Assembly (NCBI RefSeq): GCF_008123425.1
Contig: NZ_VSSS01000036.1
Coordinates: 1 to 60,127 of the forward strand
Origin: Bradyrhizobium rifense
Lineage (GTDB): Bacteria; Pseudomonadota; Alphaproteobacteria; Rhizobiales; Xanthobacteraceae
DNA: 60,127 bases
Direction of reading: 5' to 3'
A program made the position numbers and the translations under genes. Below are positions 34,504 through 43,845 of this stretch, in pieces. How positions within the stretch are numbered: the stretch's first letter is position 1; each line of letters opens with the position of its first letter. The notes below the pieces were generated by a model, which was not told where the DNA came from, did no database searches, and worked only from the letters and a program-made list of their open reading frames with translations.

Positions 34504-34579
34504 GCCCAGGTAGCTCAGTTGGTAGAGCATGCGACTGAAAATCGCAGTGTCGGTGGTTCGATTCCGCCCCTGGGCACCA
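34504..34579 (+). tRNA. tRNA-Phe(GAA), integration site
   Basis: This complete 76-base cloverleaf has acceptor GCCCAGG/CCTGGGC, an anticodon stem GCGAC (loop TGAAAAT gives GAA), T stem and loop GGTGG TTCGATT CCGCC, discriminator A and encoded CCA. An integrase gene begins immediately beyond it, pointing inward. The 3' end is thus likely the attL core of an integrative element. Confidence 0.96.
34560..34579. mobile_element. Probable attL of the integrative element
   Basis: The 3' end of tRNA-Phe from the T loop to CCA is the usual core for tyrosine integrases. A second copy of this stretch was not found by reading downstream to the window end, so attR is likely outside and the length of the element is at least 25.5 kb, unless it has been lost. 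Confidence 0.55.
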
Positions 34580-34640
34580 TCATTTCAATGACTTACGGCC
34601 TTGGAAGGTGAGTCGTTAGATCCCGAGCCGGGTTAGACAA

Positions 34641-35678
34641 TCACGTTCGCGATTTGCTCCCCAAGGGGTCCAGTTTTTCAATCACTTCCCGCATTCGCTG
34701 CGAAGTATCCGCCGTCTCGGAATAGTGAATCGCCATGGCGAGCGTCTTCTGGCCAAGCCATCGCCGAACTGTGTCGATGTCGAAGCCTGCCTCAATCAGG
34801 AGAGTTCCAACAGTATGCCGCAGGCCGTGAAACGTAAGGCCATCGCCGATCTTGCCTGCGCGTTTTAGAGCCCTCATAGCTTTGATGAAGCTGGAATTGA
34901 AGCCGCTCTCCGTCCATGGGGTCGCGTTGGTTGTCGCCGCAATAGTCATCGCAATGTGCTGCGGCGAAAGCCTCAATACTTCAGCCAAGTCGGGATGAAC
35001 CGGAAGCGAAAGTTCCTGGCCCGTCTTGTTCGTTCGCCGCCAAATTCGACCTTCGCGAATCGCGTGTTTTTTTAGCGCTAAGACATCACCCTTGCGGAGA
35101 CCGGTGAACATTGCCAGCGCCACTGGTAACTTCAGCTGGTAAGGAAGTTCTGCGAGCACTGTTCTACATTCTTCAATTGTCCAGGGTCGATTAGCTGCGG
35201 GTGCGCTTCGAGACCTTTTAATACGCTTCACACCCTTGACCGGATTGTCGCGAACGATCCCATGCTCCTTGCCGTGCTCACATGCGACCGACACAACGGC
35301 CATTACGTAGTTTGCTTGCCTACGGCCGTTTTTCTCCGCAATCCGATCTCTTAGCCCAGCAATGAATTGCGGCGTCAGTTCAACAAGCGGCATCTCATCA
35401 AGCGGCTTGAGCAAATCCATCATCCGCAAATAGCCCTGCTTCGTTGATGAAGCGAGGTCGGCATACGCCGCGGAACTTCTGTAGGAGGAAAAAAGCTTAC
35501 CGAGCGTTCCCGGTAAAGCCTCGACCTTCTTAAGCCTTCGTTCCAACCCGGCCAACTCCGCGATGAACTCAGCAGTACCGAATTCAGATTTCAGCCTTGT
35601 GCCCGATTTCCTGTGGTATGCGTACCAACGTCCTTTAACGCGATATCTTTTTAGGCCCTTAATTCTGAGAACAGTCAT
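34641..35678 (-). CDS. Tyrosine site-specific integrase
   Basis: This 345-residue phage-type integrase has an N-terminal arm and SAM-like core-binding region (about 55-150) and the catalytic domain from about 165. Arg195 (TGLRKGD), His284-x2-Arg287 (HGLRHT) and Tyr319 (HYSET) are present. It lies 60 bases from the tRNA-Phe end, on the opposite strand, and 2 bases after the AlpA-like gene stop, so both are coupled. Upstream in-frame starts overlap that gene and are rejected. It would catalyse integration into tRNA-Phe. Confidence 0.92.
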   Translation of the reverse strand: MTVLRIKGLKRYRVKGRWYAYHRKSGTRLKSEFGTAEFIAELAGLERRLKKVEALPGTLGKLFSSYRSSAAYADLASSTKQGYLRMMDLLKPLDEMPLVELTPQFIAGLRDRIAEKNGRRQANYVMAVVSVACEHGKEHGIVRDNPVKGVKRIKRSRSAPAANRPWTIEECRTVLAELPYQLKLPVALAMFTGLRKGDVLALKKHAIREGRIWRRTNKTGQELSLPVHPDLAEVLRLSPQHIAMTIAATTNATPWTESGFNSSFIKAMRALKRAGKIGDGLTFHGLRHTVGTLLIEAGFDIDTVRRWLGQKTLAMAIHYSETADTSQRMREVIEKLDPLGSKSRT

Positions 35679-35680
35679 CG

Positions 35681-35932
35681 CTAATCCAATTCGGCTAACC
35701 AATCTTTTTCGTTGATCTGTCCACTTCCAAGATGGTCGATCCAATCGTCTAAGCTTTGGCGGTCGAAGCGTTGAAGCTTGCACCCGGGACCTAGAGCGAC
35801 GGGTTTGATTGGGCATCGATTGCGGAAAGTCGATACGCTGATGCCACAGTAGAGAGCTGCGTCCTTCGCCGTCAGAAGACGGGGCCGAATGCGGCGCTCC
35901 TTGCTTTGCATTTCCGAGAACCTAAGAGCCAT
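35681..35932 (-). CDS. AlpA/excisionase-like DNA-binding protein
   Basis: This 83-residue MerR-like winged helix protein has LLTAKDAALYCGISVSTFRNR, the DNA-binding helix of AlpA/Xis-type proteins, and a later LQRFDRQSLDDWID wing and helix. By position it regulates the integrase or acts as directionality factor. The next in-frame ATG is 7 codons in; either could be the start. Confidence 0.8.
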   Translation of the reverse strand: MALRFSEMQSKERRIRPRLLTAKDAALYCGISVSTFRNRCPIKPVALGPGCKLQRFDRQSLDDWIDHLGSGQINEKDWLAELD

Positions 35933-36075
35933 GTAGACTAGCGCGGTATGAGATGCGCATCGGGCGAAAGGAGACTTAGCGGTTCTCCTGATGATGCCTA
36001 GAAACTAAATTTTAGAAGCTGAGATTGGCCGATGACAGTCCCTAGGAAAGTCTGCCAACTCCACACGGGGGGTCG

Positions 36076-36654
36076 ATGACAGAATCGAATTTTTCGAAAG
36101 AGCTAAAAGATGCCGTGGCTTTACGTAAGGTGGGCTACGAACAGATGGAGAAGCTGGCGAGCAAGATCCCGACAAGAAGACCGCTATCGTTGGATGAGCC
36201 CCTCAGCGCGAACAAATCCCTATTCGTCGCAACTGCATTTTGGTTGGACCCAAAGTGGGAACAGCACCAGAAAGTGCTGGACGCTTTCGAGCGCTTTCAA
36301 CTTAATCCTCAAAACCCTTGGCACTGGAGGCTTTTTATTGAAGCCTTCATTGAGGTGGGCCTGAAGGGGCCAGGACCTAAAACAAAAACGGTCGCTAATA
36401 AATATTCTCAACTACCTGAGCACATCGACGAGCTCAAGCGCGAAGACCCAAACCTTACATCAGCCACTGAAATCGCCAGACGATTGATCTCAGGCAAGCG
36501 CTTCAAAAAAAGGTACGCCCATATAACGCTAAGGACCCTCCGCAGCCATGTACGCGCCCTCGACTGGGGATCTCTTGAGGATAATCTTCGCGAGATACGG
36601 AAAGCTGTCACTGAAAATGTCGCCTCGAAGCCGACGAAGACCATGCGCAGATAG
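36076..36654 (+). CDS. Hypothetical element protein
   Basis: This 192-residue basic protein has no signal peptide. The middle contains FQLNPQNPWHWRLFIEAFIEVG, and LEDNLREIRKAV closes the protein. I recognise no family. It is the first gene of the plus-strand replication module (this, ParB-like, primase) and has lower G+C than the backbone. Confidence 0.6.
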   Translation: MTESNFSKELKDAVALRKVGYEQMEKLASKIPTRRPLSLDEPLSANKSLFVATAFWLDPKWEQHQKVLDAFERFQLNPQNPWHWRLFIEAFIEVGLKGPGPKTKTVANKYSQLPEHIDELKREDPNLTSATEIARRLISGKRFKKRYAHITLRTLRSHVRALDWGSLEDNLREIRKAVTENVASKPTKTMRR

Positions 36655-36791
36655 CTGGCCGCCGTCATCCGATAAGGCGACGCGGCTGTTGGCATCGAAG
36701 AGCTTCAATTGTTTGGCAAGAATCCGGGCTAGCTATCTCTCGCCAGCCAAGTCCGATTTTTTAGAGGCTCCCTTAATCTAGGAGCCCAAAC

Positions 36792-37799
36792 GTGAAAAGC
36801 AGACTTCCTCAGTCGTCGATCTCGCATGCAAGGGGACCTGTTCGAGTCCTCGGAAACTCCCCCGCGCCTGGCACAAGTCCTTCGTCTGTCGAGACCAAAG
36901 TTCAGCGGATTGCCCTATCAGAGCTTGTAGCTGGAGTAGGCCATCGCCCCATAGACATTGACCACGTCGAGATAATTAAAGAATCCATCGAACGTATCGG
37001 ATTGACCACGCCAATCTTCGTCGTGATAGAGGCGACGGGTGTCGCGACTCTTATTGCTGGGCAGCATAGGGTAGAAGCGATGCGCCGCCTTGAGCGGACA
37101 CACATTGATGCCATCGTTTTGGATCCTAACCAGTCCAGAAATCGACTTCTCACGATTTCTGAGAATCTCCACCGGCTGGGATACTGCGCCCTTGAAAGGG
37201 CCGAAGCAGAAAACGAATGGTTGCAAGCTTCCCAAGAAGAGGCTGGGCAAGTTGCCCAGCCTTCCGGCGGTCACCAACCGAATGAGAGGGGCATCAGCAA
37301 GACATCACGCAAACTAGAGGTGTCCCGCAGAGAGTTACAGCGTGCGCAGAGAATTGCGGGTATTTTCCCGGAGGGAAAGCTCAGAGCGCGTGAGCTCAAG
37401 CTTCAGGATAACCAGTCGGCGTTGCTCAGGATTGCTGACGGTAAAACAGTGGATGAGCAACTCAAGATCGCGGCAGATATCGTCAAGCAAAAGAAGCCAA
37501 AGTCTCGTCCACCGACGACCGAAGCCCCACCCTCGCAGTCAAGGGCCGGCGAACAATCGCCGGCTACGCAAGACTCGCCCGCCCCGAGGGGCTTACCGCC
37601 AAGCGACGGCGGCATTCCCGATTTCCTGAAAAGAGGGGACCCGGGAGAGCATTTCAACAGACTTGTCGTGGCGTGGAATGCCTCGCCCGCTTTGCAGGCT
37701 GCGTGGGCTGATGGCGTTCCTGCTGCCCGCTCTCGTTTTGCAATAGAAGTGCTGCGTATCGTGCTGTCCGATAGTTCGGAGGCCTGTCATGCCGACTAA
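36792..37799 (+). CDS. ParB/Srx-like nuclease-domain protein
   Basis: This is a 335-residue protein. Residues about 38-125 form a ParB N-terminal domain (IDHVEIIKESIERIGLTTPI, LIAGQHRVEAMRRLERTHID, NRLLTISENLHR). The middle contains a helix-rich segment, and a Pro/Ser-rich linker (about 235-280) leads to a short C-terminal domain. GTG start with GGAG upstream. It overlaps the primase start by 11 bases, so it is probably part of the element's replication or partition module. Confidence 0.82.
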   Translation: MKSRLPQSSISHARGPVRVLGNSPAPGTSPSSVETKVQRIALSELVAGVGHRPIDIDHVEIIKESIERIGLTTPIFVVIEATGVATLIAGQHRVEAMRRLERTHIDAIVLDPNQSRNRLLTISENLHRLGYCALERAEAENEWLQASQEEAGQVAQPSGGHQPNERGISKTSRKLEVSRRELQRAQRIAGIFPEGKLRARELKLQDNQSALLRIADGKTVDEQLKIAADIVKQKKPKSRPPTTEAPPSQSRAGEQSPATQDSPAPRGLPPSDGGIPDFLKRGDPGEHFNRLVVAWNASPALQAAWADGVPAARSRFAIEVLRIVLSDSSEACHAD

Positions 37800-40105
37800 A
37801 AAAGCTAATTACCGTCCCATTACACTATTGAAGCGAGCACTTCGTTATACGTCCGAAGGGCTGCACGTCATACCTGTCCATTCCGTTCGCGACGGGCGAT
37901 GTTCGTGTCGCGAGGGGATTGAATGCGCAAAGCCCGGTAAACATCCAATGACACCACGCGGCGTTAAGGATGCAACGAAAGACCGCAAGGTGATCAAGCA
38001 GTGGTGGACCGAAAGTCCTGACGCAAACATCGGAATCGCAACAGGCCAGATTTCGAACCTCGTTGTTGTCGATGTCGATGGCAAGGAGGGTAAGAAGTCA
38101 CTCGCGCAACTTTTCAAAAAGCATGGCAAGCTGCCAAGAACTCCAAAGGTGACGACAGGTAACGGAGTGCACTATTATCTGCGGCCGGGCGATAAATCAG
38201 TTCCCAATTCGGTGGGTCGCCTCGGCAAGGGCATCGACATTCGAGGCGATGGTGGCTACGTCGTCGCGCCGGGTAGTGTTCACCGATCAGGCAAGCTGTA
38301 CAAGTTCTTTCCGGGGCGCGATCTGAATGACATCGAGATCGCCAGAATTCCGAAATCATTGCGGAAAGCCATACTGACGAGAGAACCTTCCCCGCCCGTG
38401 TTGCTCTTGCCCATCCCGCCTTCCAAGAGCGGACGTGCCAAAGCTTACATTCGGTCGGCGCTGAACAGGGAGCTCGAACGTCTAGGAAAAGCTCCCGTAC
38501 ACCAGCGCAATGACACCTTGAACCGATGCGCGTTCAAGGTCGGCCAACTTCTTCCATATGGCCTCCTTGATCGCACAAAGATTATCCGGGACCTGGCGCG
38601 CGCCGCCGAGGCAATTGGGCTTGAGGATACCGAGATTGGCGCGACTATCGAGAGTGGGCTTAATGCCGGGATAAGATATCCGCGTTTGCTGCCTTTTATT
38701 CAATCGAACGATGGTCATGCGGACGCCAAGATGCCCTTGGCTCCGGTTACTCCGGATCTCACCAAGAACCTGTCGAAACTTGGTGAGACTGACACCGACA
38801 ACGCGCAACGGTTGGCGACGCGCTATGCTAACCGAATCGTCTACACCAGCGGTCGAGGCTGGCTTGTATACAAGGAAGGGCGGTGGCGGCCAAATGCCAC
38901 TTCTCAGTGTATCGAGTTTGCCAAAGCAACAGCCCGCCTGATTGCAGATGAGGCGCAGTATCTCGCGCGCGATCAAGCGAAGGCAGCAAAGCGCGCTGTA
39001 TTTGCTCAGAACTCCCTTTCCAAAGGCAGCCTCGACCGTATGCTAGATTTAGCTAAGGGTCTCGTTGGGGTGGACGACGGTCAACTGGATGCCGATCCCT
39101 GGCTGTTCAACACTATGAACGGCACGATTGATCTGCGCACTGGATATATCGAGCCGCATGATCCCGGCGACCTGATTACTCAGATTTCTCCAGTCGCCGC
39201 TGATCGCAAAGCCAAGTGCCCCAAATTCACGACCTTCGTGAAGCGTATCACCAACAACGATAAAGGACTGCGGCGTTATATCCGCAAGTGCGTCGGTTAC
39301 AGCCTAACAGGCGAGACAAGGGAGCAGGTATTTTTCTTCTGTCACGGCTCTTCAGGGAATAACGGAAAGTCTACGCTCATTAACCTTCTCCGCGACATGC
39401 TTGGTGACTATGGCTGCCATACTCCGACCGAGACGCTGCTGACAAAGCAATACGATAATGCGATCTCAAACGACCAAGCTCGACTTGACGGTGCTCGAAT
39501 GGTCACGGCCATCGAGGCAAACTTCAATCGGCACTTGGATGAAGCGAAGATCAAAGCAATGACCGGCGGTGACAAGATCACCGCCCGCTTTATGCGTCAG
39601 GACTTTTTTGAATTTACGCCAAAATTCAAGCTTTGGCTCGTGGCCAACGATCCCCCGCGTGTTCGCGGTACGGACAAAGCACTTTGGCGGCGCATTCGGG
39701 TTGTTCCGTTCAACGTTGAGATTCCTTCAGCGGAAATCGACAAGGACTTGCCGAATAAGCTCAAGCAGGAGTGGCCACGGTATTCTGGCTTGGGCGGTTC
39801 GTGGTTGTGTTTGTTGGCAGAAGGAGGGCCTTAAACCACCAGCGGCCGTCCGTCACGCTGCGAGCGAATGGGCGAAGGCTGCAGACCATCTCAAGCGATT
39901 TGTCGCTGAAATGCTTGACAAAGATCCCTTCAACCGCGTCTCTGCGAGAGTGATGTACGATCACTACAGCCACTGGTGCGGCAGCAATGGAGAAGTGGCA
40001 CTAGACATGAAGGCGTTCAAACAGGCCCTCATAGGGACGCACAATTTAACTCACAAGCGTACCAAACTGGGTAGTGAATGGATCGGTGTGAAATTCCGTT
40101 CCTAG
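37789..40105 (+). pseudogene. P4-type primase-helicase, frameshifted
   Basis: The first frame gives 681 residues to 39834. An N-terminal bifunctional primase/polymerase domain (about 10-180) has VVVDVDGK, TTGNGVHYYL and GIDIRGDGGYVVAPGS, and a D5-type SF3 helicase has Walker A GSSGNNGKST near 522. The frame ends in EWPRYSGLGGSW, but the +1-shifted frame continues at once as GILAWAVRGC and runs to 40105 with KEGLKPPAAVR, the normal C-terminal domain. Removing one base near 39780 restores a 772-residue protein. Either a real inactivating frameshift or a sequencing error. Confidence 0.85.
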
Positions 40106-40301
40106 CTCCGGCCGGCCATGGTTGCAGGAGATGGCAGCATTCTTTCTTCTCTTAAAGCTGATCTTTTGATCTCAAGTCATAATATAAAGTCCTGCCACCC
40201 CCTGCCACTCTCTCTCTAACAATGTTTAGTCGCCCGTAGGGCGGTCTCGGCGAGGCAGCCGCCTGCGGCTGCCTTTGGCCGAACATATAATCGACCCACA
40301 T
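40106..40301. other. Intergenic, hairpin only
   Basis: This is 196 bases between convergent genes. A perfect AGGCAGCCGC/GCGGCTGCCT hairpin sits at 40253-40274. CGCCC and GGGCG near 40231 form another small stem. No coding sequence is seen. Confidence 0.5.
40253..40274. terminator. Perfect GC-rich hairpin between convergent genes
   Basis: AGGCAGCCGC and GCGGCTGCCT pair perfectly across two bases. It lies between the convergent primase and 40302 gene and is followed by TTT. It may end transcripts from both sides. Confidence 0.5.
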
Positions 40302-40841
40302 TCACCTCGTCCCAGTAAATGGTAACTGCCTTATCGCCGTACATCGGCCGTTGGATATCGCTTGACGGAAAACCTTACTCGCAGGTGATTTCTTCCGACG
40401 CACGCTTGGGCGTTTTCGAGCGATCTTGCTCGCCAGATCCGCGCATCCCGCGATCCCGTTATGCGCTCGAATGAACCGCACTAGGTCTTTCGGATCGACC
40501 TTCTCCCTGACGGCCAGTTCGAGTGCTCGCGTCCAACGGCTCCGCATTTTTAAATCAGGCTGGATGCAACTAGCCTCGACGATCACACGCAGTGGATGCC
40601 AGTCCGCTCGCACAGGCGTCATCAGGGTGCTAGGAGCGATTTCCACCAGATGCGATAACAGATCGTCTTCAACAAAGTGGCTGTAGGCTCGCAAAACTGA
40701 TCGCAGGTATCCGTAGTTCGCGAACCGTTGTTTTCTTGATGCTGCCCTTTCAGCAGCCCTCCGTACCTTTTGAATTCGGGCAACAATCTTTCGAGTCGAT
40801 GGCCCCAACGACGCTACTGACGATTTCATAAGCACCTCCAA
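40302..40841 (-). CDS. Hypothetical protein
   Basis: This 179-residue basic protein starts MEVLMKSSVASL, with a second Met four codons in. The helical mid-region LRAYSHFVEDDLLSHLVEI and the basic tail KRPSVRRKKSP suggest nucleic-acid contact, but I recognise no family. It is convergent with the primase. The element-like codon use is lower in G+C than the left backbone. Confidence 0.5.
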   Translation of the reverse strand: MEVLMKSSVASLGPSTRKIVARIQKVRRAAERAASRKQRFANYGYLRSVLRAYSHFVEDDLLSHLVEIAPSTLMTPVRADWHPLRVIVEASCIQPDLKMRSRWTRALELAVREKVDPKDLVRFIRAHNGIAGCADLASKIARKRPSVRRKKSPASKVFRQAISNGRCTAIRQLPFTGTR

Positions 40842-41284
40842 AGTTGAGATGCTCTAAATTAGAATCGCTTGCGACGTTTCGGGCGATGGCTGAGGCGAAA
40901 TTTTGATTATTTCTATTCCTCTTGCGAAATTTGAGAGATTAGTTGCCGCAATCTGCCATTGGCAACTTTATTGCGGTCTGGCTTTTGTCGAGATTCTGAG
41001 GAATGCGAAAGTCTGATTATGACTTCTTTGTTGACGTTTGTGTTGTACTCCATGCGACCAGCATCAAAGACGTAGGGAGCGATCTTGTCCTCAAAGCCTT
41101 TGAAGAGCACGGCTTTTGATTAGACACCGTTCTTCCTATCGGAAGGTTAGAAACGAGGTCTTCGCGATTGCAGTGTCTCTAGGCGCTAAGACGACGTCTC
41201 AGGCGACGGCCGAGCCGAAGAAGGCCGGAAAGTAGCGGTTTCGCTGCCGCCTTGCGATTTGCGACATTCTGCTATGAGGTTGAT
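40842..41284. other. Region with one doubtful short ORF
   Basis: Between two minus-strand genes lies an ORF of 65 residues at 40913-41110 (minus, GTG start, product rich in polar residues, ISQISQEE end). It lacks a clear ribosome binding site. Otherwise the 443 bases show nothing I recognise. Confidence 0.3.
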
Positions 41285-42571
41285 TTAGCGAATTGCGCAC
41301 GTTGATGAGGTCATCGCCCAATCTTTATAAAACGCTTGCTGTCCGAGTTCTGTTGATCGTCCTTCCCACTCAGTAAATCCGGAATTAGGTTCGTTTGTGA
41401 GTGTGGCGCGACACCGCCTGCCGGCGAACGCAATAGTTAGCGTCTGGGTCCGATCTTCGAATTTTCTAATTCGTTGGATCGTATTGGCATCAAGAATTTG
41501 GAACTGAGCACCGAGCGGGCCTTGTCGGGTTGTGGTGCGTTCGGCAAATTTACCCGTTTCTTGAATCGTCTCTTCGACCTTCCCGCTGGTGGTCACAACG
41601 AAGTCCATCTTTACCGAACTGCGGGTCCGTCGTGGTTTTGGCCTTGTTCTGAAGCTCGAAAAGTTTATCGACGCGCTGATCCTCACATCCTGCGTTTGGG
41701 CTATAGCCAACGTTGCTCCCGACCTTGAGGCATCTTGAGTCTGATCTGTTGTGCTCTGCCTTTCGATGCTGAGAGTGCTTGGCTGCACGCGCGACTGTAG
41801 TTCGGTCTTGGTCTTGGTGTTGAGGTAGATTTCCTCCTTGGAGAGGGAGCCATAAACAAAAGGTTGTTGCTCGCGCTTCGTGGCCATCATCACATCGTCG
41901 CGCACTCGACGGAATAAGAATGAGATTTCCAGCCCAGGTGTTTCGAGATGCCGAAGAAGAGCTGTTGTGAAAGGGCTGTTTCGACCGTCACCGTCACTCG
42001 CGGTAGTACCATCCCGAGCCGCATAAGCGACAAGGACATTGTCGGAGGGCTCCGAGGGAGCAAGACCGCGAGATACTCCTCGCGTGCTAAGCGAGCGTTT
42101 CATTTTCGCAGCGAAGGGGTTGTTGCGACAGGCATCGAGTATAATCAGGCCCAATTGCCTCGCTTTCGATACCTGAGCGCTGACGGATCGCAGACTGATT
42201 GCTTCGCTTTCGATATCGGCGTCGCTTCGCAGTTCTGCACCGATTGGAATTAGCCAGTTCTCGCCTCCAACTTCCATTCCGTGTCCAGCATAGAACACGA
42301 CGGCCATATCGGCTCCTTCGGCAGCTCTGCCGAACTCGATCACAGCCTTTCGCATCTCCTGGGCGGTTGCATTCTTGATCAAGCTGACCTTGAAGTTCAA
42401 TCGCTCTAATGCACGTCCAATGTCTGTTGCATCACGAGGCGGATTTGGCAGCTCTGGCACCTTCTCGTAAGAGCCATTTCCGACGACGAGTGCAACGCGA
42501 CTTTCCGCCGAAGCGGGCTGCTGCAAGCAAAATAGAAGAACCAAAAACAGTGCTGTTGTCGTGATGCGCAT
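41285..42571 (-). CDS. Exported caspase-like protein (peptidase C14), tail A
   Basis: This 428-residue protein has a signal peptide MRITTTALFLVLLFCLQQPASA. The caspase-like domain spans about residues 24-255: ALVVGNGSYEKVPEL, catalytic His97 in YAGHG, Cys148 in LDACRNNPF, then NVLVAYAARDGTTASDG and GNSPFTT-type substrate region. The tail (about 260-428) is unlike that of the second paralogue at 52583. The family includes bacterial metacaspase/orthocaspase-like cysteine peptidases, specific for Arg/Lys or Asp. Placed in the periplasm by its signal. Confidence 0.85.
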   Translation of the reverse strand: MRITTTALFLVLLFCLQQPASAESRVALVVGNGSYEKVPELPNPPRDATDIGRALERLNFKVSLIKNATAQEMRKAVIEFGRAAEGADMAVVFYAGHGMEVGGENWLIPIGAELRSDADIESEAISLRSVSAQVSKARQLGLIILDACRNNPFAAKMKRSLSTRGVSRGLAPSEPSDNVLVAYAARDGTTASDGDGRNSPFTTALLRHLETPGLEISFLFRRVRDDVMMATKREQQPFVYGSLSKEEIYLNTKTKTELQSRVQPSTLSIERQSTTDQTQDASRSGATLAIAQTQDVRISASINFSSFRTRPKPRRTRSSVKMDFVVTTSGKVEETIQETGKFAERTTTRQGPLGAQFQILDANTIQRIRKFEDRTQTLTIAFAGRRCRATLTNEPNSGFTEWEGRSTELGQQAFYKDWAMTSSTCAIR

Positions 42572-42762
42572 CCAGATAGCTCCCCGGCCCTAAGAGTTGA
42601 CGTTATTCACCCGCAAAGCCGACCGCAACAAAGAAAGAAGAGAGCGGCTCGTGCATGCCTTCCGATCATCAGTGGTCTTGGCCTGCAGCACCAACGCACT
42701 CGCGAGGCGTTCAACCAATGGGCAGGAGCCGCAACTCGCCGATGGCGAGGCTACTTTCTATG

Positions 42763-43092
42763 CTAGTACTCTTCTGGCAGCATGAGCGTAATCACTCGCT
42801 CTGTGACGCTCGGATCGGCTGGATCGGGCGATTGATAAGTAAGTGACCTGTCGTAATAATCGATTTTGAAAAACAGCCGGTGCCCTTCGATATTGAACAT
42901 GCCAGCGTCATGTTCTGCCCAAGGATCGTTGGCGTGGTGAAAATCGTCGAAAGCGGCGAGCGCCTTGACGATGCGATCTAGCAGTTCCGGCCCGAGGGCC
43001 GCCACGCCGGGCGTCATGTAGGCGCGACCTCCACTTAGATTACGTCGCAGGTCATCATTGAGCGCGCGAATGCGATCCGCGTTTGCGGTCAT
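42763..43092 (-). CDS. DUF3768 family protein
   Basis: This 109-residue protein opens with RIRALNDDLRRNLSGG and contains FHHANDPWAEHDAGMF and FKIDYYDRSLTYQSPDPADP, then LMLPEEY. This is the DUF3768 pattern, common on rhizobial plasmids and islands. Function is unknown. Upstream 132 bases hold no feature. Confidence 0.82.
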   Translation of the reverse strand: MTANADRIRALNDDLRRNLSGGRAYMTPGVAALGPELLDRIVKALAAFDDFHHANDPWAEHDAGMFNIEGHRLFFKIDYYDRSLTYQSPDPADPSVTERVITLMLPEEY

Positions 43093-43224
43093 TTTGAGTC
43101 TCCGGTGGTTCAGCAGGTTGGGGAAGAGGGGGGCAGGCGGGCGGGCTCAGGCAAGCAGGTTCGTGCCTTTCGAGGGCCTCTAGCTAATTGGTGTCAGCTA
43201 CGAAAGGAGAAGCAGGAGTAAGCA

Positions 43225-43758
43225 CTATTGAGGCTTCAGCAGCGCGACCGCGCCAATTGGCCGTACAAACTCGGACTGGCCAGGATAGTCACGCCATCGC
43301 AGCGTCAAGGCGTCCGCGCTTCTCTTCGTGATCGTCGCCTCCCACCACCCATCCTCTACACCGTCTTGGGCAAGGACTAGATGGCCAGGTGCAAGTTCCG
43401 TCCATGACTTGGGCAGCGATGGAGAGATCGCGCCAGTCTCGCCGCCGACAAGCGAATTGATTTGGTCATAAAGCTTCTGCTCGACACTCGGCACAAGCCC
43501 GTTGCCGGTCGCGTTGATCTTCCCGGCGGGCAGTTTGCTTACGACCTCAAAGTGCTTTTTCGAGATCGGCACCGCGAGCCGCATGCCCATCGTGGCTGCT
43601 GCTTTGGTCAACAGCGCATCATTCTCTCCTGAGAACCGAGCTGCGTGTGGCTTTCGATCCTTATCTAGACCGAACATGACGACGGTCCGAGCTGCGGGGC
43701 GCGGTGTCTTCGATGTTGCGGGTCTCGGCGTTTTCGATTTGGTCGGCTTCTTTGACAT
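43225..43758 (-). CDS. Hypothetical element protein
   Basis: This 177-residue protein has a Lys/Thr/Pro repeat at the start (KSKTPRPATSKTPRPAAR, two copies of SKTPRPA). A mid-region follows, and a C-terminal small domain ends LRWRDYPGQSEFVRPIGAVALL, with a Tudor/SH3-like look (GWWEATI). I do not recognise a family. A strong AAGGAGA site precedes its start. It lies in the same direction as the next upstream gene, but a hairpin with a T-tract stands between them. Confidence 0.55.
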   Translation of the reverse strand: MSKKPTKSKTPRPATSKTPRPAARTVVMFGLDKDRKPHAARFSGENDALLTKAAATMGMRLAVPISKKHFEVVSKLPAGKINATGNGLVPSVEQKLYDQINSLVGGETGAISPSLPKSWTELAPGHLVLAQDGVEDGWWEATITKRSADALTLRWRDYPGQSEFVRPIGAVALLKPQ

Positions 43759-43775
43759 TGGTATCTCCTTGAATC

Positions 43776-43798
43776 AAAAAAGGCCCACCGCGGGCCTT
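43776..43798 (-). terminator. Intrinsic terminator
   Basis: On the minus strand AAGGCCC-GCGGT-GGGCCTT is followed by four more T, forming an ideal rho-independent terminator. It ends the 43846-44901 gene transcript before the next start. Confidence 0.75.
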
Positions 43799-43845
43799 CA
43801 GGGTTAGTCTGACGTACTGTCACTCAACTCAAATTGTTGCCCTTC

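Noticed and set aside
42597..42785. Plus-strand ORF of 62 codons
   Set aside because: It is too short, overlaps the DUF3768 gene end and has no recognisable feature.
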